In this document: piece after piece, positions 6,695 to 13,310 of the stretch
How positions within the stretch are numbered: the stretch's first letter is position 1
Layout: each line of letters starts with the position of its first letter
Origin: an uncultured Methylophilaceae bacterium
GTDB taxonomy: Bacteria > Pseudomonadota > Gammaproteobacteria > Burkholderiales > Methylophilaceae
Assembly (NCBI GenBank): GCA_903870165.1
Contig: CAIQBW010000033.1
Span: forward strand, 124,001-188,000
Direction of reading: 5' to 3'
DNA: 64,000 nucleotides
Program-made: the position numbers and the translations under genes
Notes under the pieces: generated by a model
Database searches by the model: none
The model's input: only the letters and a program-made list of their open reading frames with translations
Told to the model about the DNA's origin: nothing

Positions 6695-7519
6695 TTAAGC
6701 TGCTGCTTTAATAGCGCTATCAATCGCAGCGTCGTTAGCCGCAGCTTTTTGCTCTACTTTCTTATTACTAATTTTTGTTTTGTTAACGCTATAGCAAGCA
6801 GCTAGTGCTGTATTAACTGCGCCCGTGCTATTAGTCACAGCGTTAATTACAAACTTGCCGTTAGCTTTTTGTGTCGCAACAAACACCACTTGTTGCCCTA
6901 CTTTGCTAGCGTCTAATGTTTCAGCTATGCCTTCGCTACTTACTTCAGCTAATACTTTTTTAGCTAAAAACTTTTGTACTGCTTCAGCTTTTGCTTTAGC
7001 TGTTAACGCATTGCCTTTAGCTAGCTTAATTTCTTGTACACCGCCGCTGTCTTTAATAAACGCAGCAATATCTTTAGCTTTTAAGCCTTTAGCAAATGCT
7101 GTGCGTAACACAATGCCGTAAGTGCTAATGCGTCGTTTGTCTGTGTCGCCAAATACGCACTTAACAATCTTTACTAAAGTGTGCGTACTTTTATTAAACA
7201 CCAACTTGTTAGCGTTAATGTAACTGTCTAGCTGTTCACGCATATCTTTTGCTTTAGCGTTATCTGCGCACATTGCTAAGTAGCTCTCGTAGCACTCAGC
7301 TAACAACTTATAAAGCTCGTTGTTGCTTTTTGTGTATGCGTTTTTCTGCCATTCTTTGTGTGCGAAAGCTAAAGAGCTAACAAAATTAACAACGCTTTTT
7401 GCGCTTTTAGTTTGTTTAACATTGTCGTTTAAAACGACTTTAGTTTTAGCGGTTACTTTAAGTGCTGCTGAAGTTGCTGCTGTGTCAATTGCTGGTACTG
7501 CTAAAGTTACTGTAGTCAT
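6695..7519 (-). CDS. unknown module protein B, element A
   Basis: 274 residues, Ala/Lys-rich, soluble. Diverged homologue of 1665-2441 and 27455-28234: ELYKLLAECYESYL near 65-78, LVKIVKCVFGDTDKRRISTYGIVLRTAF near 120-147 and GGVQEI near 165 occupy the same places as GLYxLLAxCLE, VRYVFxxDRRRA and GGIEE. Start chosen at ATG 7519 (MTTVTL), with GAAAG upstream; ATG 7534 is the alternative. The element-A palindrome is embedded in the gene (7424-7438), translated as Val-Val-Leu-Asn-Asp. Upstream gene of the operon with AAA+. Confidence 0.72.
   Translation of the reverse strand: MTTVTLAVPAIDTAATSAALKVTAKTKVVLNDNVKQTKSAKSVVNFVSSLAFAHKEWQKNAYTKSNNELYKLLAECYESYLAMCADNAKAKDMREQLDSYINANKLVFNKSTHTLVKIVKCVFGDTDKRRISTYGIVLRTAFAKGLKAKDIAAFIKDSGGVQEIKLAKGNALTAKAKAEAVQKFLAKKVLAEVSSEGIAETLDASKVGQQVVFVATQKANGKFVINAVTNSTGAVNTALAACYSVNKTKISNKKVEQKAAANDAAIDSAIKAAA
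7424..7438. repeat. element-A palindrome, copy 3 (inside a gene)
   Basis: GTCGTTTAAAACGAC within the protein B gene; read as Val-Val-Leu-Asn-Asp on the coding strand. Confidence 0.8.
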
Positions 7520-7550
7520 AATATTTTCTTTCATATAAAATTAAAAAAAT

Positions 7551-7605
7551 GTGATTAAGTTGTTAATGAATTACTATCTCTTAATCACTGTAAACATTAT
7601 ATAAT
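7551..7605. promoter_or_regulatory. divergent operator and -10, element A
   Basis: Perfect inverted repeat GTGATTAAG (7551-7559) / CTTAATCAC (7580-7588), followed by TATAAT (7600-7605) for the plus-strand gene. Same position and related half-sites (GTGAxTAAC) as in elements 0 and B. Confidence 0.6.
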
Positions 7606-7662
7606 TTTATCTACTTTTACTCTTTCTCTAGCAAATACTGCCAATTTGGATGTTAATAAAAT

Positions 7663-8391
7663 ATGAAAGTATCTTTCCCTGCCATATACCCTGTGTTTGG
7701 CACTAAAAACAACAGAAAATCTTTGTCCTACCAACAGCGCAGTCCTTACTATTGGTGGTGGACTTATCTGCGTAAAAATGAGCGATACATTGCTTGTTGC
7801 GACTGTGGTGGTGAAGGTGAATTAGCCGAGTTGTATAAAGACTTTGGGGATGTGAGAGGTGAAGAGTTTAGGTTGTGGTGGAATGAAAAAGGAGCGCAGT
7901 TATTTGCTGACTTTACTACACCAGAAATAACAGAATTGAAGGATAAAGCAGAGTGGCAGAATGACTGGGCGCCAAATGAAATGCTGGTGTTGGCAGTGCC
8001 GTTAACTGAAAACAAGCGAGACTTACAACGCCAATTTGCCAAGTTGCTCAAAAAAAGACACGGCGCTAAAAGTGGGCGTAAAAAAGCTGAATGGAATGTG
8101 GGCAACGCCAAATATAAAATTAATCGTAACTTTACGATTGATAGTCTGCGCACTGCCTTTACAGTTTACGAGGAATATATTGAAAACCTCAAAAGAGAAA
8201 AGAAAGAGCAACTGACTTTTTGGCAAATGGGAGAAAAGCTGAAATTAGTTTCAACAGCTCTGGCAAAAGCTAACGACACACGCGAAGATAAAATACTTAA
8301 ACGCAATAGTATGGCAGTCAGTGTTAATCGATATATTAAGCAAGCCAAGCGTATCGTTGAAGGAACAGCTTTAGGTAAGTTTCCACTTTAG
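7663..8391 (+). CDS. unknown module protein C, element A
   Basis: 242 residues, basic. Homologous to module protein C of elements 0 and B but shorter and more diverged: SPYYWWWTYLR near residue 30, ELYKDFGDVRGEEFRLWW near 60-78, EWNVGNAKYKINRNFTIDSLRTAF near 140, C-terminus VEGTALGKFPL. The N-terminus has CCDCGGEGE, a possible single metal-binding knuckle absent from the other copies. No known family is recognised. Its stop codon overlaps a palindrome copy at 8391. Divergent from protein B, so a regulator or initiator role is plausible. Confidence 0.72.
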   Translation: MKVSFPAIYPVFGTKNNRKSLSYQQRSPYYWWWTYLRKNERYIACCDCGGEGELAELYKDFGDVRGEEFRLWWNEKGAQLFADFTTPEITELKDKAEWQNDWAPNEMLVLAVPLTENKRDLQRQFAKLLKKRHGAKSGRKKAEWNVGNAKYKINRNFTIDSLRTAFTVYEEYIENLKREKKEQLTFWQMGEKLKLVSTALAKANDTREDKILKRNSMAVSVNRYIKQAKRIVEGTALGKFPL

Positions 8392-8405
8392 TCGTTTAAA
8401 ACGAC
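8391..8405. repeat. element-A palindrome, copy 4
   Basis: GTCGTTTAAAACGAC, starting on the last base of the stop codon of 7663-8391. Confidence 0.8.
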
Positions 8406-8472
8406 TAATTTTATTTTTAATAATAAGAAGCGTATAGAATAATCATACGATATTTTGAAGTTAGGGATATTT

Positions 8473-9084
8473 ATGAATGTATGGATAAAAGCAGTGCTTT
8501 ATGTAGTTTTAGGAATTGTTCTAAGTAAACTGATTAATAATTTTCTTTTTGCGTCTCTTAATACAAAAGGAGGTGGTGTTAATTTATTGATAGCCACTGT
8601 CGCAGGTTTATTGGGCTCAGCTGTTTTAGCTCATTTCGTTTTCAAAGCTACTAGTGAAGTAAAAAATAAAGACAAAATACCCTCTGCTGAAAAAGAAGAT
8701 TTAAGTGTTTATGCTGAAGCAATTAGTGAGATAAATTCAAACAATAGAAATGAAGGTTTGTGGGCTAAATGTTACGCAGACGCTAATGGAGAAAAGTTTA
8801 AAGCAGAAGCTGCTTATATTAAAGTTCGAGCCAAAGAGTTAGCTAAAACAAAAGAAGAGTTGAAAGAAAAGCTTAAGCTAGATAACGCAGAATACTTATT
8901 TAGAAATAAAATGTATACAACAAAAAATTATGGAGAAAGAAAATACTTACTTTTGGACAATCAAAATGTAGCCATTATTTATGACGGTGTTGTTCACATT
9001 TATATTTGCGAAAGAGATTTTTTTAATGCGATTGATATTGGCGACTTACAGCACAGATGTAAATTAACATTCAATTCTAATTAA
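8473..9084 (+). CDS. membrane protein with two N-terminal TM helices
   Basis: 203 residues: two TM helices (about 5-25 and 38-58) and a cytoplasmic part. The segment YAEAISEINSNNRNEGLWAK followed by YADANGEKFKAEAAYIKVRAKEL resembles a motif seen at the end of many bacterial inner-membrane proteins (AxxEIxxxxRxxGLWAKxxAxAxGxxxxAxAxYIxxR). The last 60 residues form a separate small domain. ATG 8473 is preceded by AGGGA; a TTG at 8455 is less likely. Function unknown; probably cargo. Confidence 0.6.
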   Translation: MNVWIKAVLYVVLGIVLSKLINNFLFASLNTKGGGVNLLIATVAGLLGSAVLAHFVFKATSEVKNKDKIPSAEKEDLSVYAEAISEINSNNRNEGLWAKCYADANGEKFKAEAAYIKVRAKELAKTKEELKEKLKLDNAEYLFRNKMYTTKNYGERKYLLLDNQNVAIIYDGVVHIYICERDFFNAIDIGDLQHRCKLTFNSN

Positions 9085-9097
9085 AAAGGAAATATGA

Positions 9098-9274
9098 GTG
9101 AGTTACATTTTCGGTTTTTTTGGTTCTATTTTAGTTGGCTTGTCACAACAATATGGATTAGGGGCTGCGTGGGGAGGAGTAATGGTTTTTAAATCCAATC
9201 AATGGCGTTTATGTAATGCGTTAGGTTGGGTTATGCTAGGCTTGAGTTTTCCACTAAATTATTTTTACAATTAA
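9098..9274 (+). CDS. small two-helix membrane protein
   Basis: 58 residues, GTG start with AAAAAGGA seven bases upstream. Glycine-rich hydrophobic segments (GFFGSILVGLSQ and LGWVMLGLSFPL) flank a short polar loop, suggesting two TM helices. It follows the membrane protein at 8473-9084 by 13 bp and may be co-expressed. No family recognised. Confidence 0.5.
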   Translation: MSYIFGFFGSILVGLSQQYGLGAAWGGVMVFKSNQWRLCNALGWVMLGLSFPLNYFYN

Positions 9275-9307
9275 GATTTAGTAAAAACATTTTGTTTAAC
9301 GCAAAAT

Positions 9308-10018
9308 CTAAATCAACTCTACTGCCGCACGCTTCATATCACTTGTTACATTAATATAGCGCATCGTTGTCTGCGCTTGCCTGTGTCCAGCCAACTCCAT
9401 TAATACTTTAAGTGGTACTGACTTAGAACTTAGCTCTGTTAAAAAACTTCTGCGTCCACTGTGTGAGCTACAACCTTCCAACCCAGCTGCTTTGTACAAC
9501 ATATGAAAGTGATAGCAAGCTGTGTTGGCATTAAAGCCGTCGCTCTTTTGTGTACAGAACAAAGGCTTTTCTTTTGTGCTGCTATATTGAAGCGCAATTA
9601 ATTCAGCTTTAGTAAAGCGTGTAAGTAAATAAGCCATTATCTCTTTGCGTAGTTTGTCGTTTAAAACGACTGTGCGTGAATACCTCCCTTTTGTTTGTTC
9701 TGCGGTTAAGTTAATTTCTTGCTTAATAGTGTCGTCGCTAGCCAACACATCTTTAATTTTTGTAGCGGCAGTTTCTCCAATACGCATACCACCCCAATAT
9801 GTCATTAACAGCATAGCTCTATCTCGCTGAGCATACTTGCGTGTATTCACATAAAGTAAAAGTAAGTTAAGCTCCTTGTCGTTGAGTGTTCGTGCTTGTT
9901 TCATTTCTTCCTCTGTTAACAAATGATTATCAGTGTTAGCAGCGTAATTTCTTTGTTTTATTTTTCCTACCATTTTTGCCAAAGTATCCCTTATGTCCAT
10001 TTTTAAACCATAATTCAA
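9308..10018 (-). CDS. small tyrosine recombinase, element A
   Basis: 236-residue tyrosine recombinase consisting almost only of the catalytic domain: box I GGMRIGE, box II HSGRR (full H-x-x-R), LAGH and terminal MRYINV with the catalytic Tyr. The full-length core-binding domain is missing, as in FimB/FimE-type inversion recombinases. It is close to 24016-24582 of element B (shared KYAxRDRAMx...G MR, AAxQTKG, SSHSGRRSF). A second recombinase beside a separate integrase suggests a different job: excision partner, dimer resolution or DNA inversion. The palindrome at 9656-9670 lies within it, again read Val-Val-Leu-Asn-Asp. Confidence 0.8.
   Translation of the reverse strand: MNYGLKMDIRDTLAKMVGKIKQRNYAANTDNHLLTEEEMKQARTLNDKELNLLLLYVNTRKYAQRDRAMLLMTYWGGMRIGETAATKIKDVLASDDTIKQEINLTAEQTKGRYSRTVVLNDKLRKEIMAYLLTRFTKAELIALQYSSTKEKPLFCTQKSDGFNANTACYHFHMLYKAAGLEGCSSHSGRRSFLTELSSKSVPLKVLMELAGHRQAQTTMRYINVTSDMKRAAVELI
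9656..9670. repeat. element-A palindrome, copy 5 (inside a gene)
   Basis: GTCGTTTAAAACGAC within the small recombinase gene. Confidence 0.8.
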
Positions 10019-10030
10019 TTAGTTAAGTTG

Positions 10031-10043
10031 TTCGCTAGTGCCT
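10031..10043 (+). repeat. TTCGCTAGTGCCT motif by small recombinase, element A
   Basis: 13-bp sequence 12 bp upstream of the small recombinase start; the same 13 bp occur 71 bp upstream of the element-B small recombinase (23932-23944). Candidate recombinase-binding or crossover site. Confidence 0.4.
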
Positions 10044-10132
10044 AAACAAAGCTTTTATGTAATATCTTTGTTTTTTATTTAGCCGCTGTACAATTACTTA
10101 TCAAAGTAAAAACCAGTCAGAAAGGATATGAA

Positions 10133-10513
10133 ATGAGAAAAATATTCGTATTAATACTTACTACTTTTTGGATAACAAATAGTCACGCTTTTGTTAAAGA
10201 AGAGGCGGAGGCATTTTGTTCTTCTTATAAAAAGGGTGTTGAGTCGCAGCCATTACCTGTAAAAGCTGCCGATGGTTCAATAGTATTTAAGTATGATATT
10301 TCGTGTAGCACACTTATAGCTAAGCACTATAGAGAAATACCTAATCAATATATTTCAGCTTTGAAAACAAACACTAAAGCTAATAGCATTCACTTCTACT
10401 GCGATGCGATGGGCTCTTCGCGTCATTATGGAATGACATTTAGTGACATTTATTACGATATGAATATGAAATACTTAACTACAATTACTGTTACTCCAAA
10501 TGATTGTAAGTAA
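10133..10513 (+). CDS. small secreted protein
   Basis: 126 residues with a typical signal peptide (MRKIFVLILTTFWITNSHA, cleavage after residue 19) and a mature part with four Cys (CSSY, SCST, YCDA, NDCK), consistent with disulfides in the periplasm. The start ATG follows AAAGGATATGAA. No family recognised; possibly an exclusion or surface-modifying cargo protein, but nothing proves it. Confidence 0.6.
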   Translation: MRKIFVLILTTFWITNSHAFVKEEAEAFCSSYKKGVESQPLPVKAADGSIVFKYDISCSTLIAKHYREIPNQYISALKTNTKANSIHFYCDAMGSSRHYGMTFSDIYYDMNMKYLTTITVTPNDCK

Positions 10514-10579
10514 AGTTAATAGCGAACTAAAGTTCGCTTGTTGTTTCGCTTAACAGCTCACAACAACTTTTCTTCTTTA

Positions 10580-10594
10580 GTCGTTTTAAACGAC
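10580..10594. repeat. element-A palindrome, copy 6
   Basis: GTCGTTTTAAACGAC in the intergenic region after the secreted protein gene. Confidence 0.8.
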
Positions 10595-10639
10595 TTTTAC
10601 TTAAATGAATGAAAGAGAGAAATGGTTGGTTTTGGAGGT

Positions 10640-10875
10640 ACACGACGGCTATGTCTTTTGTATAAACAAAAAAACATAACCGCCGAGTGTCTGTTGGTTC
10701 AGTATGGCAGACACGACTGTAACAAGAATTTTATGTAAGACAATCGTATTAAAACTTACAACCTACATATAGCAGGAAATCTTGCGGCATTTACTCTTTT
10801 TACTTGTGCTCGCTTACAGACTTACACAATGAGTGCGGGCGCATTAGCCGTCATATTTCAACCCGCGTTTTTATC
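10640..10875. other. non-coding region with several hairpins
   Basis: About 370 bp between genes without an ORF. Hairpins: 10644-10685 (GGCTATGT ... ACATAACC with an inner TTTTGT/ACAAAA), 10687-10714 (GTGTCTG/CAGACAC), GTAAG/CTTAC from about 10735, and GCGGG ... CCCGC about 10837-10866. Could be a small RNA, an origin, or a packaging site. It is the structural counterpart of 16044-16193 in element B, without sequence similarity. Confidence 0.35.
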
Positions 10876-10880
10876 CTTTT

Positions 10881-11195
10881 TTATAGCAGTGACTTATCTG
10901 CTGCTTTATATGCCTTAAATACTTCCCTATTAATTTTTTTACCTATGTTTAGTATTGCGTAAGCCTTTTTGTCAGTTAGTTTTTTTTGTAGTTTTTTATT
11001 GTTGAGTTGTATTAAGTAATCGTTAAGTATCGTTGCCTGTTCATTAGTTAATAGTGTTATGTGATATTTGAGTAGATTATGAGCTGCTTGTTGTGCGCGG
11101 ACTAACAACAAGTCAATTTTGTCGAATTGCTTTATTTTCATTCCATTGTCTTTAACCCAACTTGCCGTTAGTTTTTCTGCTTTGTAATTGTTCAT
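10881..11195 (-). CDS. hypothetical protein behind a late-type promoter
   Basis: 104 residues, lysine-rich, helical, no membrane segment: WVKDNGMKIKQFDKIDLLLVRAQQAAHNLLKYH then a second helical half. No family recognised. The start codon lies exactly 5 bp downstream of CATAAATA on the same strand and lacks a ribosome-binding site, predicting a leaderless transcript under late-type control. Confidence 0.6.
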   Translation of the reverse strand: MNNYKAEKLTASWVKDNGMKIKQFDKIDLLLVRAQQAAHNLLKYHITLLTNEQATILNDYLIQLNNKKLQKKLTDKKAYAILNIGKKINREVFKAYKAADKSLL

Positions 11196-11200
11196 ATAAA

Positions 11201-11208
11201 TATTTATG
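11201..11208 (-). promoter_or_regulatory. T4-late-like octamer, 5 bp from ATG
   Basis: CATAAATA followed by TTTAT and the ATG of 10881-11195. The spacing equals that at 12105-12112 and 16251-16258. The overlapping opposite strand also reads TATAAATA. Confidence 0.5.
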
Positions 11209-11308
11209 CCTAAACCAAACTTGTTTGATTTTTTATGATTTTCTTTTGTTTGGTAGTGATAGGTAGGAAAAGCCTAAAAGAGAATTTAGTGTGTGGCTTT
11301 AGGTTGAG

Positions 11309-11316
11309 GATAAATA
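11309..11316 (+). promoter_or_regulatory. possible T4-late-like octamer
   Basis: GATAAATA followed by GGA and ATG (3-bp gap). The overlapping GAGG could instead be a ribosome-binding site, so the promoter call is uncertain. Confidence 0.3.
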
Positions 11317-11319
11317 GGA

Positions 11320-11487
11320 ATGAATACTTACAAATGCTTAGTAAAACTTGAAGTTACTAAAACGATTAAGACTACTACTAATGTGGTTTTACAGGCGCAG
11401 GACGCTTACAAAGCGAAACTACAATTAGAAGCTATGTATGGGAAAGGGAATATTGTTAGCTATCCAACTCTTGTTTATAGCAAATGA
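11320..11487 (+). CDS. 55-residue protein, counterpart of 16264-16410
   Basis: Small basic protein (MNTYKCLVKLEV...). Same size class, position and general pattern (an aromatic YxVxxxV strand, then a segment DAYKAKLQLEAMYGKGNIV comparable to DLHARLIAQYQFGHSNV) as the 48-residue product in element B, where the gene also precedes a MRFYEF gene. Function unknown. Confidence 0.5.
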   Translation: MNTYKCLVKLEVTKTIKTTTNVVLQAQDAYKAKLQLEAMYGKGNIVSYPTLVYSK

Positions 11488-11497
11488 TTGTTCTAAA

Positions 11498-11686
11498 TTA
11501 TTTGAAGATTTTTATTAAAAATATTAGAGCATAACAAACCACAATTGTGACAATAAGTCCCAAAAAAAAGCTGCTACCGTCTTTATCTTCGAAATCTCTG
11601 CTAACTGCTTTTCCTATAAAAGAAAATACATAAACAAAAATCACTAAAATTAAAAGCATTAACGCCAGATTTAATATTTCACTCAT
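11498..11686 (-). CDS. small membrane protein, two TM helices
   Basis: 62 residues; hydrophobic helices at about 5-27 and 40-60 separated by SRDFEDKDGSS. No family recognised. It lies between the 55-residue gene and the lipoprotein gene. Confidence 0.5.
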   Translation of the reverse strand: MSEILNLALMLLILVIFVYVFSFIGKAVSRDFEDKDGSSFFLGLIVTIVVCYALIFLIKIFK

Positions 11687-11793
11687 TTTAATTTCTCACC
11701 AACCAACACATTAAAAAGCAAACTAGTGGCATATTGACAATTAAATTTGTTTAAAGGATTATAAACTCTCATACTAATTATTAAGTATAAATT

Positions 11794-12063
11794 ATGAAAA
11801 ACTACATACTAATAGCCTTTTTATCTGTTTTACTAGTTGGTTGCGAGGGTGGAGCTACTACGGACAGAAGAATTTCTGCTGGGCAGTGGACTGTGCCACA
11901 AAGTGTAGGAAATAACTCTTTCTTAGTACAAGGTTACAGCACACAAGACGCTTTAGACGGAGCAAATTCTCATTGCGCTCAGCTTGGCAGACAAATGAAT
12001 ATGTTACAGCTAACGCCTAGCAGCTCTCGTGCCAGAGCAACAATCACATACAGTTGTTATTAA
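11794..12063 (+). CDS. small lipoprotein
   Basis: 89 residues. The signal MKNYILIAFLSVLLVGC has a lipobox LVGC with Cys17 as the lipidation site; the mature part resembles small Gly/Ser-rich envelope lipoproteins (QGYSTQDALDGANSHCAQLGRQM). TATAAATT abuts the start codon. Possible surface or exclusion function; unproven. Confidence 0.65.
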   Translation: MKNYILIAFLSVLLVGCEGGATTDRRISAGQWTVPQSVGNNSFLVQGYSTQDALDGANSHCAQLGRQMNMLQLTPSSSRARATITYSCY

Positions 12064-12077
12064 TTGATTTTGGGGAA

Positions 12078-12092
12078 GTCGTTTAAAACGAC
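12078..12092. repeat. element-A palindrome, copy 7
   Basis: GTCGTTTAAAACGAC, 13 bp upstream of the late-type box at 12105. Confidence 0.8.
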
Positions 12093-12104
12093 TTTTCAAA
12101 AAAG

Positions 12105-12112
12105 CATAAATA
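12105..12112 (+). promoter_or_regulatory. T4-late-like octamer, 5 bp from ATG
   Basis: CATAAATA followed by CTCAT and the ATG at 12118; no ribosome-binding site between, so a leaderless message is predicted. Confidence 0.55.
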
Positions 12113-12117
12113 CTCAT

Positions 12118-12303
12118 ATGCGCTTTTATGAATTTAAAACAATAAAACCACTTACGCCCGAACAAAGTCGTATCAACAGCCTTAAACAACAAAAAGAGCG
12201 AGCTTCAACAGCTTTGAAGACAGAGCGTGAACGCCAACAGACAGCTAAACAGCTTGGGAAAATACAACAGGCTAATCAAGTGTTAAACAAAATTAGAAGC
12301 TAA
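12118..12303 (+). CDS. MRFYEF protein with capsid-targeting-like N-terminus, element A
   Basis: 61 residues: MRFYEF, then KPLTPEQSRI and a charged Lys/Arg/Gln-rich helix. Homologous to 16415-16591. The leader resembles the N-terminal capsid-targeting sequence of T4 internal proteins (MKTYxEFIxEA type), followed by a short basic helical tail. If the match is real, the protein would be packed into the prohead of a T4-like phage. Start fixed at 12118 by homology and the late-type box; an upstream in-frame start at 12064 would run through the palindrome. Confidence 0.65.
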   Translation: MRFYEFKTIKPLTPEQSRINSLKQQKERASTALKTERERQQTAKQLGKIQQANQVLNKIRS

Positions 12304-12308
12304 TACTC

Positions 12309-12872
12309 TTAACCTAATCCAAAAAATCTCATAATTTCGAATATCAATAAACTTATAAGCGTTGACGCTCCAATTATTATTAGAACCCAAAGAACAAACA
12401 CAACCCACCTTTGTGGCTTAATTGTTGGAACAACATTGACATATTTTGCCAGCCCCTCATCTGATTTAGTGTAAGAATTAATTACACTCCACACCAATGG
12501 GTAGAAATATAAATATGAAATTGTAATTTCCTCATTCGGCACTAATGTCGGAATCAATAATTCCGTGCCATTGTTTTGGTTTGGGAGAATCTGATAACTG
12601 ACATTGGGATTCAATTGAAAATTAGGTAATACAAAATGTCCTATTCTCAAATTATGTGCCGTTTTCCTACCGATATTTCTTATAACAATACTATGACTAT
12701 TAACCTGAGTATTAACTTGAGGATTGTCTGGTATACCTGACAAAGGAATTGCGGATGCGTGAATTAAATAAGTTATTAACTTCGGCTTAGCTTCAGCGTA
12801 ACGCTTTATTAAAAAACTGCTAATAGCAGCTATTAATGGAGAAACTACATACTTAATTAGCAAGGCAGTCAT
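12309..12872 (-). CDS. membrane protein with external domain
   Basis: 187 residues: an N-terminal hydrophobic helix (about 3-22), a beta-rich middle (HSIVIRNIGRKTAHNLRIGHF, reminiscent of a small immunoglobulin-like fold) and a C-terminal TM helix (about 155-180). No family recognised. Last gene of element A before the att core, in the usual place for cargo. Confidence 0.55.
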   Translation of the reverse strand: MTALLIKYVVSPLIAAISSFLIKRYAEAKPKLITYLIHASAIPLSGIPDNPQVNTQVNSHSIVIRNIGRKTAHNLRIGHFVLPNFQLNPNVSYQILPNQNNGTELLIPTLVPNEEITISYLYFYPLVWSVINSYTKSDEGLAKYVNVVPTIKPQRWVVFVLWVLIIIGASTLISLLIFEIMRFFGLG

Positions 12873-13039
12873 AGTAATTAACCTAAGTTTTTCTAAATAC
12901 TACTCCTTATTGCTTATCAACTACAAAAACAATTTGTGCGGTTGAAAACTTTGGTTTTGCGTTACACACTCTGACTAACACATAATTTTAACCCTGCTAA
13001 AACCGCCAGCAGTATGGAGCACAGGTAGGAACAGCGTCG

Positions 13040-13084
13040 TTGAAAATCCGCGTGTCGGCGGTTCGATTCCGCCCCCAGCCACCA
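13040..13084 (+). repeat. att core copy 2 (A/B junction)
   Basis: Exact 45-bp copy of the tRNA-Phe 3' part (4217-4261). Not a tRNA gene: sequence upstream of the anticodon loop does not form the 5' half. The 168 bp before it contain no gene. Confidence 0.93.
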
Positions 13085-13090
13085 CTATTA

Positions 13091-13118
13091 AAGGCTCACA
13101 GAAATGTGGGCTTTTTTT
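13091..13118 (+). terminator. terminator next to att core 2
   Basis: AAGGCTCACA-gaaa-TGTGGGCTT with a run of T. Related to the hairpin after att core 3 (33477-33501) and to the remnant at 43588. Confidence 0.75.
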
Positions 13119-13242
13119 ATGTCTAGAACTTCCACAATATTCTCACCGTATTTTACAGAGCAAATAGCTAGCTTATCCTTGAAGTGGGGATACTTAAATC
13201 TACTTCCACCTGTGTTCGATACTGTCTTATCATGTGCGACCA

Positions 13243-13261
13243 GCGTCGCGTTTCACGACGG
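13243..13261. repeat. element-B palindrome, copy 1
   Basis: GCGTCG-CGTTTCA-CGACGG type, upstream of 13311. Confidence 0.6.
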
Positions 13262-13310
13262 TCAATATTAAGTTATGATTAAACTTATTTAAGATCAAAA
13301 GCTGATATCT

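Larger units (their letters stand above)
4217..13084. mobile_element. element A, integrative island in tRNA-Phe
   Basis: About 8.8 kb between att cores 1 and 2. It contains an integrase next to the tRNA, the AAA+/B/C module, a small recombinase, several small secreted or membrane proteins, a MRFYEF protein, T4-late-like boxes and seven copies of a private palindrome. There are no capsid, terminase or tail genes, so it is not an autonomous prophage. Confidence 0.85.

Noticed and set aside
5681-12092. Element-A palindromes as ordinary terminators
   Set aside because: AT-rich arms are weak, two copies are within genes in sense-coding position, and the sequence is identical in all copies, which terminators do not need.
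13040-13084. Sequence that looks like part of a tRNA-Phe gene (also 33426-33470 and 43563-43581)
   Set aside because: Only the 3' part from the anticodon loop is present; there is no D arm or 5' acceptor strand. They are att duplications.
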